Positions 45,870 through 57,814 of a stretch of 64,000 nt of DNA are shown piece by piece (within the stretch, counting starts at the first letter, position 1; every line of letters starts with the position of its first letter). Below the pieces are notes generated by a model. It was given only the letters and a program-made list of their open reading frames with translations, did not search any database and was not told the origin of the DNA. Both the position numbers and the translations under genes were made by a program. The DNA comes from Antedon mediterranea. Taxonomy: Eukaryota; Echinodermata; Crinoidea; Comatulida; Antedonidae. The stretch covers positions 9,981,201 to 10,045,200 of the forward strand of contig NC_092670.1 of NCBI RefSeq assembly GCF_964355755.1. The letters run 5' to 3'.

Positions 45870-47480
45870 GAGGAACAGCATTTGACAGTAGTTGAAATAG
45901 TGAACTTCCTATTGAGAGTGACCACACGATAATGTAGGTGCATCACATTGGCCAATTGGTGTAGATATGCTAGTTTAAAGTCGCATCCAAAGACATTATT
46001 TTTTATCATACGTCCACTACACAGTCATGCATCATGCCTGCGTAGAAATGTATTCTGATCACGAATGTATAAATTTATGACTTTTGAGCCCATTATTATT
46101 TATAATTTATTTAAACGTAATTGCTTTTTGTGCTGATAGTTTTTAATTTATTTACACCAATAGTAGTCTCACCATGACAGTAAATCAAGAACTAAATAAA
46201 GTTTCTTCTTTCAAATAATTTTTTTCTTTTGGATGATCCAAAAGAACAAAATATTTGAATACTATACAGAGATCCAGATGAACGTTTTTACTACTTTTTG
46301 CTTAAATCTAATAATGTATCACCCAATATACTTACAACAAATGATATCATGTGTAGTAGACAACACATAACAATATTCAAATTATGATTGACAATATTGC
46401 TATTTCACAGGTTTCTCATTAAAATTAAAGATGAAACACTAACATGGGGGCATTCCAAAGTATATATATATATTTTTTAAATTGTATAATTTTGCTATTG
46501 AAAAAAATGAAAAAATTAGTTTTTTTACATCAATTTAGTCTTTTATTTACAAATCAAAATATTATTGAACCTTTGAAACACTGTTGAAGTTTAGGTCAAG
46601 TGAAAATATTAAAATTCTTAAAATAATATAAAGTATTATTTATGAAATTAATTATTCAAAGAGTTATAAAGAGAAGCAATAATTGTTAAATGTTATCAAA
46701 GTAATTTATTTATTTAAAAAAAGTTATGTTTCGTATAAATAAATCTTCAAGCTATTAACACATTTAAGGCGAATCTTTAAAAATTGACATTGGCATTTGA
46801 CGTCTGAATTTCTTAGTGGATCCAAGTTGAAACTGAAATTTTCTTCTATCTTTTTTTTTGTCTTAATAATTTTGCATCTGATTTATAAAGGTTCACAAAG
46901 AATGAAATCTACCAAGTGAAAAAAAAACTTGTTTAAATCTATTGCAATTTAATATCTTTAAGAACAGTTGAAAAGTAAGTTTTGAAAATACAGATTTTGG
47001 AATCATTATTTCAGTAATATAACACTAAAATGAGGAGAAAAACCCAACCAAAATTTCTCAGAAGTGACAATTATGAATTTTTAAATAAAAATTATGTATG
47101 AATATGAATATGAAATTAATAAAGTCACAATTTTAATAAAATATTTGAATATGAACAAACTCGCCATTTCTTGAAGTGCCCTTTTAAACTATAGTAGGCT
47201 TAGTCCTAGGAAAAACCCATACCAGCATTTGTTATTTATCCTTTATGAATTTTAAATGGTAAAATAAATTGATCTTTTATATTGATAGAAATATTTTTCT
47301 ATTTTATATATGGATTTAATTGATATTTAGATTTAAGTGATTCCTCTTAATATTTTAGTTCATTACTTTTATGTAGGCCTACTTCAGGAGCCAACAAAAT
47401 TCAATAGGCGTTTCCCCAAAACCATGTTTTGTTGAATATTACGTACGTTGTTCATTCCATCAGTACACTAAATCAGAAAA
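45870..47480. other. Unit B long intron
   Basis: Aligns with 3530-6890 of unit A but lacks the LINE and its surroundings (4090-5265) and about 6000-6440. No exon seen. Confidence 0.65.
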
Positions 47481-47490
47481 TTTAACTCAC

Positions 47491-47799
47491 CCTTTCGATG
47501 TAACTAAACGCAGGCTTTTGAATTATGTTGTTTTCGTATTTTTTGTTTTTTGTTGTTGATGCTTCTTCCAGTATTTGCTTATTGATTTGACAAACATGAT
47601 CTGTCTGGTTATAGTTGACCGACAAGCAGTATGATTTGTCGGAACATTCCAGCAAACAATTTACACGGCTTATATTCTTCAACTCATAACTCCAACCATC
47701 AAGAGCCTGCCCCTGGATAACTGTATAGAATAAATTGGTCGAAAGAACGACAATGGGCAGAAGATTAAGAACGACAACCAAAGTTGCAAACGTATGCAT
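47491..47799 (-). CDS. Unit B: signal peptide and PAN/apple domain exon
   Basis: 103 codons from MHTF to the phase-0 donor AAAGG|gtgagt. The signal peptide is identical to unit A, and the PAN Cys at 48, 52, 58 and 70 are kept. There is a six-residue insertion (TTKNKKY region) and the last Cys is lost (AFSYIER instead of EFCYIER), which should remove one disulfide. An upstream in-frame ATG at 47910 would add 37 residues, but this stretch is out of frame in unit A and is more likely 5' UTR. Confidence 0.78.
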
Positions 47800-47934
47800 T
47801 GCGGCGTTTTGGAAATACGTATTGACAAAATAAAATGTATGATGTGCCTTCAAATGCAACTTGTCGTACACCAATATTTGTGGTAATAAGGAACTACTGT
47901 ACGTTTTCATCTTCTGATGTGCGTATTATAGATG

Positions 47935-47955
47935 TTCCATCCAAGTATAATACAA
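47935..47955 (-). promoter_or_regulatory. TATA-like box upstream of unit B
   Basis: Same TATTATACTTGG and same spacing to the first exon as in unit A. Confidence 0.3.
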
Positions 47956-48069
47956 TAGAACTTTGTCTGCACCAATCAAAAACGTGTTAGTAATAATAAG
48001 GTGTAATTACATAACAATGTATGAACAAACTTGATGCTTTTTTTCTAATAGCCTATCAAATTGAACCAT

Positions 48070-51000
48070 CAAATGCATGGAGTTATAGTTTTTTAATTAT
48101 TATTAAATAAATTAAAGAAATTATCATTAAATCATAACTTAAAGCAAAAGAGGACACATCCATCATTTTATCAGTTGACATAGAGTTCTGCGATGCTGAC
48201 GTCACAACAGTAGGTGGCGCTGCGTGGTTGCTAGCCAATCAAAAAATGCGTTCAACCCGCCTGAGTGACTCCAAGGTCACCACATAAAATGTAAACATAT
48301 AAAGGATTATTGTCCTTTACTGAATTTTCTTCTTTCAATCTTTATAATATTATATAGTATTATATGGTGATGCTATTAAATGACATCAAATGTAAACATA
48401 TATAAAGGATTATTGTCAAGTTTACTGAATTTTCTTCTTTCAATCTTTATAATAGGATAGTATTATATGGTGATGCTATTAAAATTCAAACATATTGTAA
48501 TGTTTGTCTTCCACTTGTCTCTATTCTTAGATATTATTATTTAAAACATGCTCTCTGCATGTAGAATAATAGCATCTGCATAGTTTAGTATCTTGTTTGA
48601 AAATGAAGGTTAATTTAGTGAAATGATAAACATTATTACACTACAAATCAATATTTAGAGTAACCATGAGGTGACTTTGGTATTGACACAGAGGGACAGG
48701 TGTAAGCTCCTATTTTTCACGCTGCTGCTCTAGCCCGCTACGTCACACGAGATGACTCATTCATTAGATGAAATCCAACAGCAGTAATAGTACTACACTT
48801 TGACATTTTTGTTAAAATGGAAATTCGACTATAATTTATAGGTACTGTACCTGCACCTGTTGAATCCAAAAAACGGCTGGGAAAAGAGTCTAATGACAAA
48901 TCCCAAAGCATTTCTGGTATTTATGAGTCCCATGATATTACTATAATTCACTGTCAGATAATCATTGAATTATTATCAAAACAGTCCATTGAAGTTTTTG
49001 TTTGTAATAGGATACTTGAAGTATCTAGGCTTGATGAAGTGACCCCCAGACTTGACCTTAGCAATAACAATAAGCAAGCAGCGTTTTTTGTAAGAAATAT
49101 TCTTGTTTAAAACTGTAATTGGCTGAATCACGATTTAAAAGAATATGTGTGTTTTAATCATTGACAGTACCCAAATGACTACAATTTAATTGTTAAGTTC
49201 AAAGTATGGAACCTGCAAAGTAATATTTTCACCCGTATTTTCATTACAGTAAAGTGTTTGTACTGTTTTCTTAATTATCAGTACAATTAAATCAATTAGT
49301 GTATGTCAATGGTAAAAGTTGAAATGAAATATGGTGACCAATTAATACAGAAACAGGAAGTTCCTAAGTCCTGTTGGGCTATGTTTGTGTCCAGTTGTGA
49401 CAGTTTTATCCTAAATTTCGTCAGTCTATCTTGAGATCTGATCGAGAAGCCTCAGAAAAAGGGTATGTTTTACTTTACTTTTGTATTATATTTTGTTAAT
49501 TTTATGCTTAGGATTTAGATTTTTTTTTGGCTAAGCTCTTAGACTGAATTGAATTTATATTTTGTAGACTAAGTTTTATTTCTTTTTAACTATTATTTGC
49601 TTGTTAACAAATAATTGACGTCACTGTCATGCACAAAAATGATTGATAGGCACACGCCAGTTAAATTATATATTTACTGCCAAGAAAGGTGTAGTGTAGT
49701 GCAGGTTTATCAAGTATCAATTTATTTTGAGCCTTTGTATTTTTAGTTAAGACTTTTTATGTTGTTATTCTTAGTTTAAGTATACTTTTGAGACTTCATT
49801 GCTCAAATGTATTTATTTTTAATCTATACATTTAAAGGCACTCTTTAATTAACTTGCATAGTGTAAAGAAGCTGAATCTATAACTTTTTGTTATAATGAC
49901 CAACAAAATGAGTTTGTCAGTCCTATCAAATATGTTGAAGTATTGCAAAATATTCACTTGATTTATTTTAGGCTGTATGTGGTATATACGAACATGAAAT
50001 AAGACTTCGTATGAGGCCAGTGCCAAGAGAGCCACTGAGCTGGTAAGACATTAAGATATAATTGTTAATTACAAGTTATATAAGTGTAATGTGGTCGTTT
50101 TCTAAAGAGAATTGGAAATCCTTTATTTTCACGAATAATTGTATTTTGATATTTATAGTTATGCATTGCTGCTCAAATTTAATTTAGTTTATTAAGTTTA
50201 TTATATATCCTTAATTACATTTTTTGCATGGAGTTTATTACCTTGTATTATATATTTTCAGTTTTTTCGTTTTGCTGTATTTCTTATTCAAATAAAATCA
50301 TATGAACCCAACAGTACTTTGCCGTTTCTTTTTGTGACATCCGACCATGCCCTGTAATATCCCGTATTACTACAAAATGTATTGTAGATGGAGAAGCATT
50401 CTATATACTTAAGTTTAGAGTTTACGATTTTTAATTTTCTTTTTCTATTTATACGTTTATTAATATGGATGATATTTCCGAAATAAAAAGAAATTGAATT
50501 GAATTGAATTAACATTAATTAATTTTCCATATGTTGTTTTCACATAGCTACCACAGTATTATTTAATACACTGCACTCTCCTCACCTCTGCTGGCTTGAT
50601 GACAACTTGAGCAAAAAAAACCAACCACCTGACATGTTTTAACTTCAGATGTTGACTTGTCTAATGGCATTGTCTAGTTAGGAATCAAAAATTAATATAG
50701 TACAATGTTGTATATATGATCTAGAAAAGTTGTTCCTATTCATTCTTAAATCAATATTTGAGTGTCTACTGTATTTTGTTTTCATTAATTCTAAAAGCCA
50801 GCAAAACTTCTTTTATCTTGTTTAAAAATCTCAATTATTTCTGTCTTTACCTTTGAAATGTACTTACTTTAATTGTGTTAATTTGATTTTGATAATTTTA
50901 AGTTTAATTTTATATTTTCTTTTGTCCATTTATATACTGTATTTTGTTTATATTTATGTAGTTAAGAACTGAACCACTTTGGAAATCAGTACATTGTATT

Positions 51001-51140
51001 GAAAGTTTATTCAGAATAAAGAAAGATTAAATAAATTAATTAAAATACAAAATTGAAGAGTCAAGGAATATAGTGTGCACTGTAACATGAACCTTTGAAG
51101 CATGCAGTCACAATTGAAAAAGAAAACAGAATCTTGTTAA
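48070..51140. other. Non-coding flank, little recognised
   Basis: Positions 48290-48510 hold a tandem pair of a segment also present at 9540-9680 (the empty-site copies of the solo LTR). A GAATT-type tail (gaattgaattgaatt, 50497-50511) after gaaataaaaag suggests a LINE 3' end near 50250-50510. No coding exon supported. Confidence 0.45.
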
Positions 51141-51145
51141 TATAT

Positions 51146-52648
51146 TCATGGATTAAAGAATAGAAGGATATGCATCGACGGTGACATCAAACGATTTTAC
51201 AACGCGCTTGCCTATACTAAAGCACTGCTGCCAATCAAACAAACACGCTCATTGAACTCCGTGTCTCTAACCGCGGCCCTCTGTAAAACGCTTCGAATCA
51301 ACTGTTACATTTTTTGAGACCAAAACGTAAGCATGTAGAAATCGTATGCGCAGTCTGAATGTTCTATTGACATGTCTGCGTCGATGATTAATTGACAACA
51401 AAAATATATTGCTGAATAATTCTGTTTTAGTTTCATCACAATCGGACTACGAAAAGTTCACTTTCTTACGACTGGTAATTTTAAGTAGTTGGTAATATTA
51501 ATAAAATATGCAATTTTTATATTTGAATTATCATTATTTGCCTGCCATCTTCTGTCATTAAAAATTGCGTTAATCTATAGAATATTAAATTATGCATTTG
51601 ACCATGTATGTTGTTAGCGTGGCCGGTGTTCACCCATACAACAATCGTGTTTTTAATATATGGCTAAGCAGTGGTTTCTTCATAAATCTCCTTATTTATC
51701 GATGTGATTATATTTAAATTGTAGTGCCTGGTGATTGGCTAGTGGTTATGTCATCCACATCACATCCAATCACCGGGTCTAATTGAATGAAAACAGCGAT
51801 CCCTGATCCGGGATTGGCTGGCTATGTATAGTTGCGATTCGTGTTCCCACTAGCGACGCAGATTAGCCTAGGCCTACCTAGGCAGTATCAATGTCGGCAA
51901 ATCATATGGTTTACTAGTAAGCCTAGGCCTAGTATTGCTGATTTTGTAATTTTACATGTAGGCTGAGACAACAAATAAATAGTTATTGTCTCAGATGTAG
52001 GGCTACTACAGGTCATAAAATGCTACTTTAATGTCATAGGCCTAAAAACATTAGCGTAGATCAATCGCGGCAGAAACCTATACTAATTACAATTATAGCA
52101 TCTACAATTCTAAGCCAATAACAATATAGTATTGTTTTTATCTGGTATATTGATGAAGTAGGCCTACACTAAGGTCTTCACAATAACATAAAATGTAATT
52201 TAATAACTGTTTTCAATGGCGTGAGGCAGAGGCCTGAAGCCACTTGTTTAGGAAACCTAAGTGGCCCTCCAAAAGTTTCAAAGATCGAGGCCTCGGACGT
52301 TTTTAGCATTTTCGACATATTTTATGCCTGTTCCTCTGGGCACTGCTCATGGGCCCCAAGCTTCGGTTTAGCCAGTGAGCGCACATATCCGTTACGCCAC
52401 TGATTATACTGTTCAAATATGTATGAATACATACAGTGCAACAAAGAACGCGCGAAAGAAGCGTAGTCAACACGGTTAAATGTCGTTGCACCGTGTGCAG
52501 TAAACAATATATTAGGCACGCGACCGTTTCGTTGTTACCATGCGGTTAATTAAACTGTAACATTGTGGGCGGTCCGCGGTCTGTCGGCGAGAGTCAAGGA
52601 ACCCTTGATCTCACGTCGATGCATATCCTTCTATTCTTTAATCCATGA
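51146..52648. mobile_element. 1.5-kb TIR DNA element
   Basis: Starts TCATGGATTAAAGAATAGAA and ends with the exact complement; arms are about 35 bp (through ggatatgcatcgacg). Flanked by TATAT (51141-51145 and 52649-52653). No transposase frame. Contains a nested small element at 52213-52403. Confidence 0.85.
52213..52403. mobile_element. Small TIR element nested in the 1.5-kb element
   Basis: Begins TCAATGGCGTGAGG and ends CCGTTACGCCACTGA, imperfect inverted ends. About 190 bp, more GC-rich than its host. Confidence 0.55.
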
Positions 52649-52676
52649 TATATTTAAATATACATACTGTTTACTG

Positions 52677-53006
52677 AGTACGGCCATACTGCATTGAGAC
52701 ACCGGTTCGAAGTTAAGCAACGTTGGGCCCGGTTGCGTTCTGGATTGGAGACCATCTAGAAATTGCTGCGGGTGCTGTATATACTGGAGAGTGATGGTGT
52801 AATGGTAATATCGGACTAGCATGTGATAGGCATAGGTTTGAGGTTATCTGTACCATACTAATTGCATCCTTAGGCAAGATGCTTTACTCTCATTGCCTCA
52901 TCCTTCGGTAGGCGCTGCACTGCTGGCAGCCGTGGGTCCGTGGAGGGCCTAATCCAAATTTCCTCAGTTTCCAGTTAAGCTTGAGGACAAACCTTTACCT
53001 TTACCT
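52677..53006 (+). mobile_element. 5S rRNA / tRNA-headed SINE with Deu-like core
   Basis: Positions 52677-52790 are a 5S rRNA derivative: TACGGCCATACT, CACCGGTTC, GAAGTTAAGCAACGTTGGGC and GGAGACC, then GGGTGCTGTA, with an internal gap of about 13 nt. Then comes a tRNA-like stretch with TGGTGTAATGGT (A box) and GGTTTGAGGTT (B box). Then TTAGGCAAGATGCTTTACTC and CATTGCCTC, which resemble the conserved Deu domain of deuterostome SINEs. The tail is a CCTTTA repeat. TTTACTG flanks it on both sides (52670-52676, 53007-53013). Confidence 0.75.
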
Positions 53007-53013
53007 TTTACTG

Positions 53014-54097
53014 TTTCTTCATTCTTGTTTTGTTTGTGTATTTAATATTTAAAATTATAGACGTTTATTGTGTTACTGTTTAATATTTTTTAGTGACCCC
53101 TAGTCGCTTATTTTCTATCTTATTTTTGTACATTTATGCATTTCATTGTCGTCTGGGGAATTGTCTTCTTTTGTAAAGCTTCAAAAGCATCTTAGTAACA
53201 GTTCTGACTGGAGAACAACGACTTAAAATATTCTTGCAGTCTTCTGTTGTTCAATTTTTGTAATATTTTGATTTGTGGTGAAAAGAATGTTTACGGTAAT
53301 CTTAACAATGTCTGTTTTCTGGTGGTGTAATTAGAAAGAAGTAAATAATGATTGAAAATAAATTACATAAAATAAATAATTAAATATCCAAATAAATAAC
53401 ATTAAATGTTAACATCAAAAGGGTGGCTCAAGTTTATGCTTTGCAGGAGCGACGGGCATAAGGTAGAAACATGAGCAAACTGTACTTACCACCCGTTAGA
53501 TAATCATTTTTGAAATGGTGCATGTGAGGGCACATGCTGCTGACCACCTGCTGTCTTGACCTCTAAGTGACCTGATTGTGACGTAGGAAAATTGTTTGAG
53601 AATCAGTAAACGCAGCATTCGGTATTTGCAAAGAAATTGGTCTAAAAACACATTTTTTAAAGAAATAAAAGGTGCCCCAGCTCGAACAGCGCTATTATCG
53701 GACTTGCAGTTGAGGAGGAGATACCGGAACAAACTTTGGCTTAGTGCTATTATAATATGATGATCAACTAACAAAACATCTTAAACAGCCCTTTTGCTCG
53801 AGATTACATATCCAACCTTTCTAGAACTTGGAACCATCCCTCACCCTCAATTTCACTTAAAATCTAAAACCCACTCCAAAAATCATTTCATTGCCCCTGT
53901 ATTGAACTAATAGTATATTTTTGAATATCTTTTTTAAAAAAGTGACAATAATCAAATCTGATGTAATAATAAAACAATTAAAGCGTTACATTTGACTGTT
54001 ATAAGACAAATTTTAATGTACCCTACCTAGTGAGTTTACTGGTAAAATTATTAAATAAAGAAGTTAAATTTAATTTTGTTCTTCATTGTTCTTTTAG
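53014..54097. other. Non-coding; right part duplicates 8280-8980
   Basis: From about 53430 the sequence follows 8290-8980 of the first duplicate. No gene is supported in either copy. Confidence 0.6.
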
Positions 54098-54180
54098 GCT
54101 TGAAGCTGTTCATTGTGGGTGTCTTCCATTGTGTCCTAACCAGCTGGTCAAATCTTATGAGTTCAGAGTTCTCAACTTGC
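54098..54180 (+). pseudogene. Broken copy of the membrane-anchor exon
   Basis: The acceptor and [16 protein letters not shown] match 8982-9052, but the second half and the donor gtaagt are replaced by a shorter sequence (caaatcttatgagttc). A charged His sits in the hydrophobic run. Confidence 0.6.
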
Positions 54181-54520
54181 TATAGGCCTAATTGATTTCA
54201 GTAGTTTGGATAAAAAAATTCTGTAGTAATTACACAATTTCAATAGTTGTCTACATGTTTCAGAGCATGTACAAAATGAGATTCAGAAAGACTATCACAC
54301 TGTGATTGTGTTTTGATTGTGTCTTCCATTGTGTCCTAACCAGCTGGTCAAATCTTATGAGTTCAGAGTTCTCAACTTGCTATAGGCCTAATTGATTTCA
54401 GTAGTTTGGATACAAAAATTCTGTAGTAATTACACAATTTCAATAGTTGTCTACATGTTTCAGAGCATGTACAAAATGAGATTCAGAAAGAATATCACAC
54501 TGTGATTGTGTTTTGACAAA
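54121..54520. repeat. Tandem duplication, 200-bp period
   Basis: 54121-54320 and 54321-54520 are nearly identical (both start gtcttccattgtgtcctaac). The first half of the unit is exon remnant, the rest its flank. Confidence 0.9.
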
Positions 54521-54649
54521 TTGTAATCTAGAAATGGAAATGGAAATCCAGAACAAGGGCTTTTCGTGGATCGATTGTGGGTCGATGATTTGTCCATCAT
54601 AAATTTGTGTTTTATTAGGGGTTCTCATAATTGTAAGCCAAATCATAAA

Positions 54650-56410
54650 TTAATATCTCCATTTCCATATATTAGATGGCAGCACTTAAATAAGTAATTC
54701 AATATTCAAATATTAAAGATGTACTGTATTGTCCCTTTGATTAATTCAAAAAAACTTTTGAAGTATCATAATAGTTATAAACTTTCACCCAAAATTTTAC
54801 TAAATTTAACTAAAATACAGACGTTTTTTTGTTAAAAAAGTAACTTTGACTTCCAGTCAAAGTTTTCGATCAAAACATATCTCATAATGCAACACGCTTT
54901 TTTGGCTACTCTGTATGCATAATCATAAAACTTCCTCGCGATCTGTGCGAAACACATTCTCAACCGTGACGAGTTGTAAACAATCCTAATTAGCAGCATA
55001 CTCGTGGTTTAAAATCTTTGTTTATTTTCTTGCTATAATTTTCCAGATGAAATGTAATCAAATTAATTTACCTGTTAATTACGTAAACTTGTTGTTTTTG
55101 GCTCAAATTTTTGACCTAAAGTGAATAACTTTAAGGTTTGAGACGTTTCTAGTATAAATTATATTTAGACATACATCACTTCCAACCCATAACACCTCAG
55201 TGACAGTTTTTTAAAAATATAGTTTAAAACATTTCCAGTAGAGTTTCAGCCATGTTGATAGGCCTATGACTCACCCCAAACTTAACATTCAATTCAAATT
55301 GAGAGCCTACTACCATTAGCCCAAGCAAAATCCCCACTATTCCCTTTACCGCAACTCCCCCCTACCCTCCTGACTTTGTGAATTTGTTTAATGTAGTTTA
55401 AAACCTTCACAGTACAATTGCAGTCATTTTGATACCCATATGTATGGTTACGTGCAGAAACAGAAATTTGTATAACGAACAGAAAAACACAAAAAGTGGA
55501 AAAAAGGTTGGGAATTTTGACCCATAACTTGTATTCCAGATGGCGGATGATGCTCAAATACAGTTTACAACCTTCCGGTACCAATACGGTCATTTTGATA
55601 CCCCATATGTGTGCAGTAACAAAAATGTGTATAACTAACATACAAACATCAAAGTATCAAGCAGATTAATAAGTTAAATTCATACAAAAAAAATTGATCA
55701 AAGTTTTGTTTTTTTCTGAAAGTGATTTTTGACGCTAATACATTCAAAGTTGAATTTTGTAGTTGTTTATTTGCTCTTTAAAGTTTAATACTTTCACTTT
55801 ACCTTGGAAAATACATTAGCATTCATCTTGTGTTTCTTTATGTCACTAATTTCCTTGATCTAAACCAATTGAATATAATTATATATATATATAATATACA
55901 TTCATTGTAAGTTTTTATTTAATTTTTAATCATTTCAAAACTAGATTCAATTTAAAAACTTCAGCAAATATCCATTGAAAATACTCCTAAATTAGATTAA
56001 AAATTACTAATTATTATTAATTAAAATATAGGAAATACTGATTTATGATTAGATATCAATTTGATTTTATTAATTAAAAACAATAATAATAATGTTACTA
56101 TTGTATTAGCATAGTTTTAAATAATACAATTAATATTGTTTTTACAGAATGACTTATGATTATTTGGTATAATATTTAAAAATGATTAATAATAAAACAT
56201 TAATTGTTACTAATATTATATAATTTAAAATACAAAATGAAAAATTCCGTTTAATAAATTTTAAACAAATAACAGTTGATATGGCAATATATTTGATTAA
56301 TATGTTATAACATTTGGATTATTATAATAAAATAATTATTCAATGATAAAGCAAAATGATAATTTAAAAGAAACAAAGAAGAATCTAAATTATTAAATAA
56401 TTACAGATTC
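54650..56410. other. Duplicated non-coding DNA
   Basis: 55135-55690 matches 11085-11640, and 55740-56400 matches 31783-32440. Between 54700 and 55130 nothing is recognised. Confidence 0.6.
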
Positions 56411-56417
56411 TGATTTG

Positions 56418-56669
56418 TTATGGTGGTCTTATAACCATCATCACTGTTGTCTTAAAAGATCAAAATAGCGATCCAAGTTGATGCCATTGAGCTGTACCTG
56501 GTGTAAGATAAAGCCCATTCAGGTCTGAATCATGAACATTCTCTTATGGGGCTCTTTTAACCATCATCACTGTTGTCTTAAAAGATCAAAATAGCGATCC
56601 CAGTTGATGCCATAGAGCTGTACCTGGTGTAAGATAAAGCCCATTCAGGTCTGAATCATGAACATTCTT
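56418..56669 (-). repeat. Two 126-bp tandem copies of the terminal-exon tail
   Basis: Units start at 56418, 56544 and, as the real exon end, 56670. Each repeats the last coding part plus a few bases of flank. Frame broken inside by comparison with the intact exon. Confidence 0.8.
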
Positions 56670-56935
56670 TTATGGGGCTCTTTTAACCATCATCACTGTC
56701 TTCTTGAGACTGTAGTACCTACTATGGAAATTCCACCAGCTGGTGCCTGTCAAACCCTCTGTACCTGGTGTAAGGTAAAGCCCATTCAGGTTTGAATGAT
56801 GACAACTATTGTACCACCAAACACCTTTGTTATACTCAGCACAGTTAGTACCGATCCCGCTACCGCTTCTCTTATCATTGTCTCTATCAGACGTTGAAAA
56901 TTGTTGACCATTGTGGCGTGATGTCAAAGGATCAC
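56670..56935 (-). CDS. Terminal FReD exon of another unit
   Basis: 266 nt, acceptor ..tttag, stop TAA. Reads (G)DPLTSRHNGQQFSTSDRDNDKR, TNCAEYNKGVWWYNSCHHS, NLNGLYLTPG, SLKKTVMMVKRAP. Calcium-site DRDND and the Cys pair NCA / SCHHS are intact. It has seven residues more than the 32586 exon. Upstream exons should be to the right, but only a truncated donor remnant (about 61877-61890) is found before the window ends, so this may be an orphan exon. Confidence 0.78.
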
Positions 56936-56939
56936 CTAA

Positions 56940-57810
56940 ACAAACAAAATTTTAAATCATCTTTAGTTTACTTCATACATCTTTAAATTAAAATTCATTT
57001 TTAAATATTTGTTTTTCTTTCTATTACAAATAAAATAAAAGATATTTGATATAAAAGGGAAAATAAAACACAAATTTATAAACTATTCTTATATATCATA
57101 TATTCTTTATTTTATTTTTTTTTTTTGTCAGAGTTATTATACTTTAAAAGCAATGCATTTTAATATTGAAGAAAGCCAAAGTTATATGATAAGTAAAAAG
57201 TGCGATTAATAAAGTACTACTCCTCCCTTATTCGTTGTAGTATTGAGCTGGGATGAATATACAAAGCCATAGAGCCGGATTTTGAATATCATTGGCTCCT
57301 TGTTTAGGGACCACTGACTAATCCTATTGAATTAGAACAGGTAATGAATGCGTTCAACGTTGCAACATTTAGTAAGGAATTTAATCGTTATTTTTATCCA
57401 TATGTTTTTTTTAAATAACAAAAAATATAATATAATGTACCACACAGTGATATATTTTCGACTAGTTAGCCGTTATTCAAGAGATAATAGTGAGTTTTGA
57501 CAAAAAGTCTTGCCGCGTTGATCGGTGGGCTAGGCAAGGCCGAGCTAATCGTAGTCGCTACTTTATTGTTGATTTTCTCAAAATGAAGATTTCCTGAGCT
57601 ATAAATAGTGACTCGTATGTTTTCATTAATGTGTTATTTTTTGTTTGTTTACTATTTATACAAATTTATATATTATTTTTATCAATTATTGCAAAATCTT
57701 ACTTTTCAGCCTTTTGGCTGCCGTTGTATTATTGATTTCTTTTTTATGAATAAATATACATGAAGTGATTTAATAAACCAATTTTAATAAACAACGCCTC
57801 ATTTTAAAGC
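56940..57810. other. AT-rich non-coding
   Basis: Intron side of the terminal exon for the first 60 bp, matching 32830-32890; beyond that nothing recognised. Confidence 0.5.
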
Positions 57811-57814
57811 ATAC

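Noticed and set aside
47800-47910. Longer N-terminus of the unit-B PAN exon starting at 47910
   Set aside because: The same stretch in unit A is shifted by a one-base length difference, and the signal peptide starts at the inner Met.
49380-49475. Possible 5' UTR exon ending at aaaaag|ggtatg
   Set aside because: No coding sequence and no partner exon; donor-like motif alone is not enough.
52677-52790. Functional 5S rRNA gene
   Set aside because: About 13 nt are missing in the middle, the 3' end is altered and SINE sequence continues directly; it is a SINE head.
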